From Chloroflexota bacterium (lineage in GTDB: Bacteria > Chloroflexota > Limnocylindria > Limnocylindrales > CSP1-4): DNA of 5,913 nucleotides. The position numbers and the translations under genes are program-made. The stretch covers positions 1 through 5,913 of the forward strand of contig JACQEF010000303.1 in assembly GCA_016200745.1 (NCBI GenBank), read 5' to 3'. How positions within the stretch are numbered: the stretch's first letter is position 1; each line of letters starts with the position of its first letter. Below the pieces are notes generated by a model. That model had not been told where the DNA came from. It was given only the letters and a program-made list of their open reading frames with translations, and ran no database searches. This document shows, piece after piece, positions 4,674 through 5,913 of the stretch.

Positions 4674-5369
4674 ATGAAGACCATTCTCGTCGTCGACGAT
4701 GAACCCAAGATCGCGCAGCTCGCACGCGACTACCTCGAGCACGCCGGCTTCGGGGTCCTGACCGCGGGCGACGGGCCGGCCGCCCTGACCGCGGTCCGGC
4801 AGCGACACCCGGACCTCGTCGTCCTCGACCTCGGGCTGCCCGGGCTCGACGGGCTCGATGTCACGCGCCAGCTGCGCCGCGACTCGACGATCCCGATCGT
4901 CATGCTCACCGCGCGCGACGACGAGCTCGACAAGCTGCTCGGGCTCGAGCTCGGTGCCGACGACTACCTGACCAAGCCGTTCAGCCCGCGCGAGCTGGTC
5001 GCGCGCGTGCGAGCGGTCCTGCGCCGATCGGAAACGGCGACGGCACCGAGCGACCTGATCCGCGCCGGCGACGTGGTCCTGGACGTGCCGCGGATGCGGG
5101 CCGAGGTGGGCGGCAGGACCGTGGAGCTGACCGCGACGGAGTTCGGGCTGCTCAGGACGCTCGCGGCGAGCCCGGGTCGCATCTTCACCCGCTCGCAGCT
5201 CCTCGACGAGATCCGGGGCGTCGCCTTCGAGTCGTACGAACGGGCCATCGATTCACACATCAAGAACCTGCGCCGCAAGCTCGAGCCCGACCCGCGCGAG
5301 CCGCGTTACGTCCTGACCGTGTACGGCGTCGGCTACCGGTTCGCGGACGATCGATCGGTACGGGGATGA
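4674..5369 (+). CDS. OmpR/PhoB-family response regulator
   Basis: A 231-residue cytoplasmic transcription factor switched on by phosphorylation from its partner kinase. The receiver domain (1-~118) begins MKTILVVDDEPKIAQLA, with acidic pocket D8-D9, phospho-acceptor D52 in VVLDLGLPG, T79 in MLTA, Y98 and K101 in LTKPF, so all the usual key residues are present. A short linker (~119-128) leads to a winged-helix DNA-binding domain (~129-226): ELTATEFGLLRTLA, then the recognition-helix region AIDSHIKNLRRKLE, and the wing YVLTVYGVGYRF. Length is normal for the family. The start at 4674 is chosen because the receiver fold begins right there; ATG 4665 would add only three residues. Its stop overlaps the kinase start in ATGA, so the two are translationally coupled. 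The target genes cannot be read from the sequence. Confidence 0.95.
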   Translation: MKTILVVDDEPKIAQLARDYLEHAGFGVLTAGDGPAALTAVRQRHPDLVVLDLGLPGLDGLDVTRQLRRDSTIPIVMLTARDDELDKLLGLELGADDYLTKPFSPRELVARVRAVLRRSETATAPSDLIRAGDVVLDVPRMRAEVGGRTVELTATEFGLLRTLAASPGRIFTRSQLLDEIRGVAFESYERAIDSHIKNLRRKLEPDPREPRYVLTVYGVGYRFADDRSVRG

Positions 5370-5913
5370 CGCCGCCGGAGGAGCCCGGAGGCGCGCCAGC
5401 CAGCGGGCCGGAGCGCGCGGAGCAAGGCGACCAGCCACCGGGCGGCGGGTACGGGGGGCCGCCGTGGGCATGGCGCGCCGATCACGGCCGGCATGGGCCG
5501 TGGGAACGGCGCGACCCGCGCTATCGCGAGATGCGCCGGCGGGCGCGCCTGCACCGCCGGGCGCAGGCGCAGGGCCAGCCCTGGCATCGACGGCAGGGCT
5601 TCGGCTGCATCTTCGGGATCCTGTTCCTGATCGTCATCGGGTCGATCGTCACGGCCACCGCCACGATCCTGTCCCGCCTCGGCCCGGTCCCGGTGGTCAT
5701 CGCCGTGCTCGCGATCGCCGGGATCGCCACGGCGCTCCTGCGCGGCGTGGCCGGCGCCGCCCGCGATCTGGACGCGATGCTCGCGGCCACCCGGCGGGTC
5801 GAGGAGGGCGACTACGGGGTCCGGCTGCGACGGACGCGGTCCGATCTCGCCCCGATCCAGGAGCTCGCCCGCGGGTTCGACACAATGACGGCCCGGCTCG
5901 AGGCCGACGAGGA
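5366..5913 (+). CDS. HAMP-domain sensor histidine kinase, N-terminal part (cut by window edge)
   Basis: The frame opens at ATG 5366, overlaps the regulator stop by four bases, and stays open for 182 codons to the window end. Residues 1-~77 are a Pro/Gly-rich then Arg/His/Trp-rich segment predicted to be cytoplasmic (PPGGGYGGPPWAW, RRARLHRRAQAQG). Helix 1 spans ~78-102 (CIFGILFLIVIGSIV). A loop of only ~5 residues follows, then helix 2 at ~107-127 (PVVIAVLAIAGIATALL). From ~128 on there is a HAMP linker, with RVEEGDYGVRL and ELARGFDTMTARLEADE as its two helices. The His-phosphorylation and ATPase domains lie beyond the window. The gene order regulator-kinase and the HAMP sequence make a kinase very likely. 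With no extracytoplasmic domain to speak of, it must sense through its membrane helices, its N-terminal tail, or a partner such as the product of 4090-4578. Confidence 0.88.
   Translation, partial: MTPPEEPGGAPASGPERAEQGDQPPGGGYGGPPWAWRADHGRHGPWERRDPRYREMRRRARLHRRAQAQGQPWHRRQGFGCIFGILFLIVIGSIVTATATILSRLGPVPVVIAVLAIAGIATALLRGVAGAARDLDAMLAATRRVEEGDYGVRLRRTRSDLAPIQELARGFDTMTARLEADE

Noticed and set aside
5348..5357. CGATCGATCG palindrome near the end of the response regulator.
   Set aside because: It lies inside coding sequence with normal codons, and GATC/CGATCG repeats are common at this composition.

Overview
The window is about 70% GC with strong G/C preference at third codon positions. Genes are tightly packed, and several have no clear Shine-Dalgarno site. 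The protein types are a Tat-exported lipoprotein multicopper oxidase, an OmpR-family two-component pair with a small Gly/Trp-rich membrane protein, and a glycerol kinase. Together they suggest a free-living high-GC bacterium, most likely Chloroflexota or Actinomycetota. That placement is an inference from style, not from a marker gene.

Layout, left to right. (1) 1-209 is the C-terminal end of an alpha/beta hydrolase. (2) 307-796 is a thioredoxin-fold lipoprotein whose reading frame is broken: the signal peptide and the thioredoxin domain lie in different frames, and removing one T at 381/382 joins them. (3) 898-2253 is a Tat-exported two-domain multicopper oxidase with complete copper-binding motifs, separated from the thioredoxin gene by about 100 bp holding a 13-bp palindrome. 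(4) 2254-2585 is a non-coding convergent gap rich in inverted repeats. Its best element is a nested structure at 2285-2359. (5) 2586-4004, minus strand, is a glycerol kinase that has lost the first ~50 residues of the family, including the first phosphate-binding loop. (6) 4090-4578 is a small two-helix membrane protein. (7) 4674-5369 is an OmpR/PhoB response regulator, overlapping by four bases with (8) 5366-5913, the start of its HAMP-containing histidine kinase, cut by the window edge.

How they may work together. The broken thioredoxin-like gene and the copper oxidase are adjacent, co-directional and both predicted to be exported and lipid-anchored, so they may once have formed a unit for copper or redox work outside the membrane. 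The small membrane protein, regulator and kinase form a second unit. The kinase has almost no extracytoplasmic region, so the neighbouring membrane protein is a candidate partner in sensing. The glycerol kinase breakpoint lies in the 5' leader of the membrane-protein gene, which suggests a rearrangement joined the two regions. I found no mobile element, CRISPR array, tRNA or rRNA. I do not see a clearly new multi-gene system. The most unusual signals are the frame break, the truncated kinase and the nested inverted repeat.
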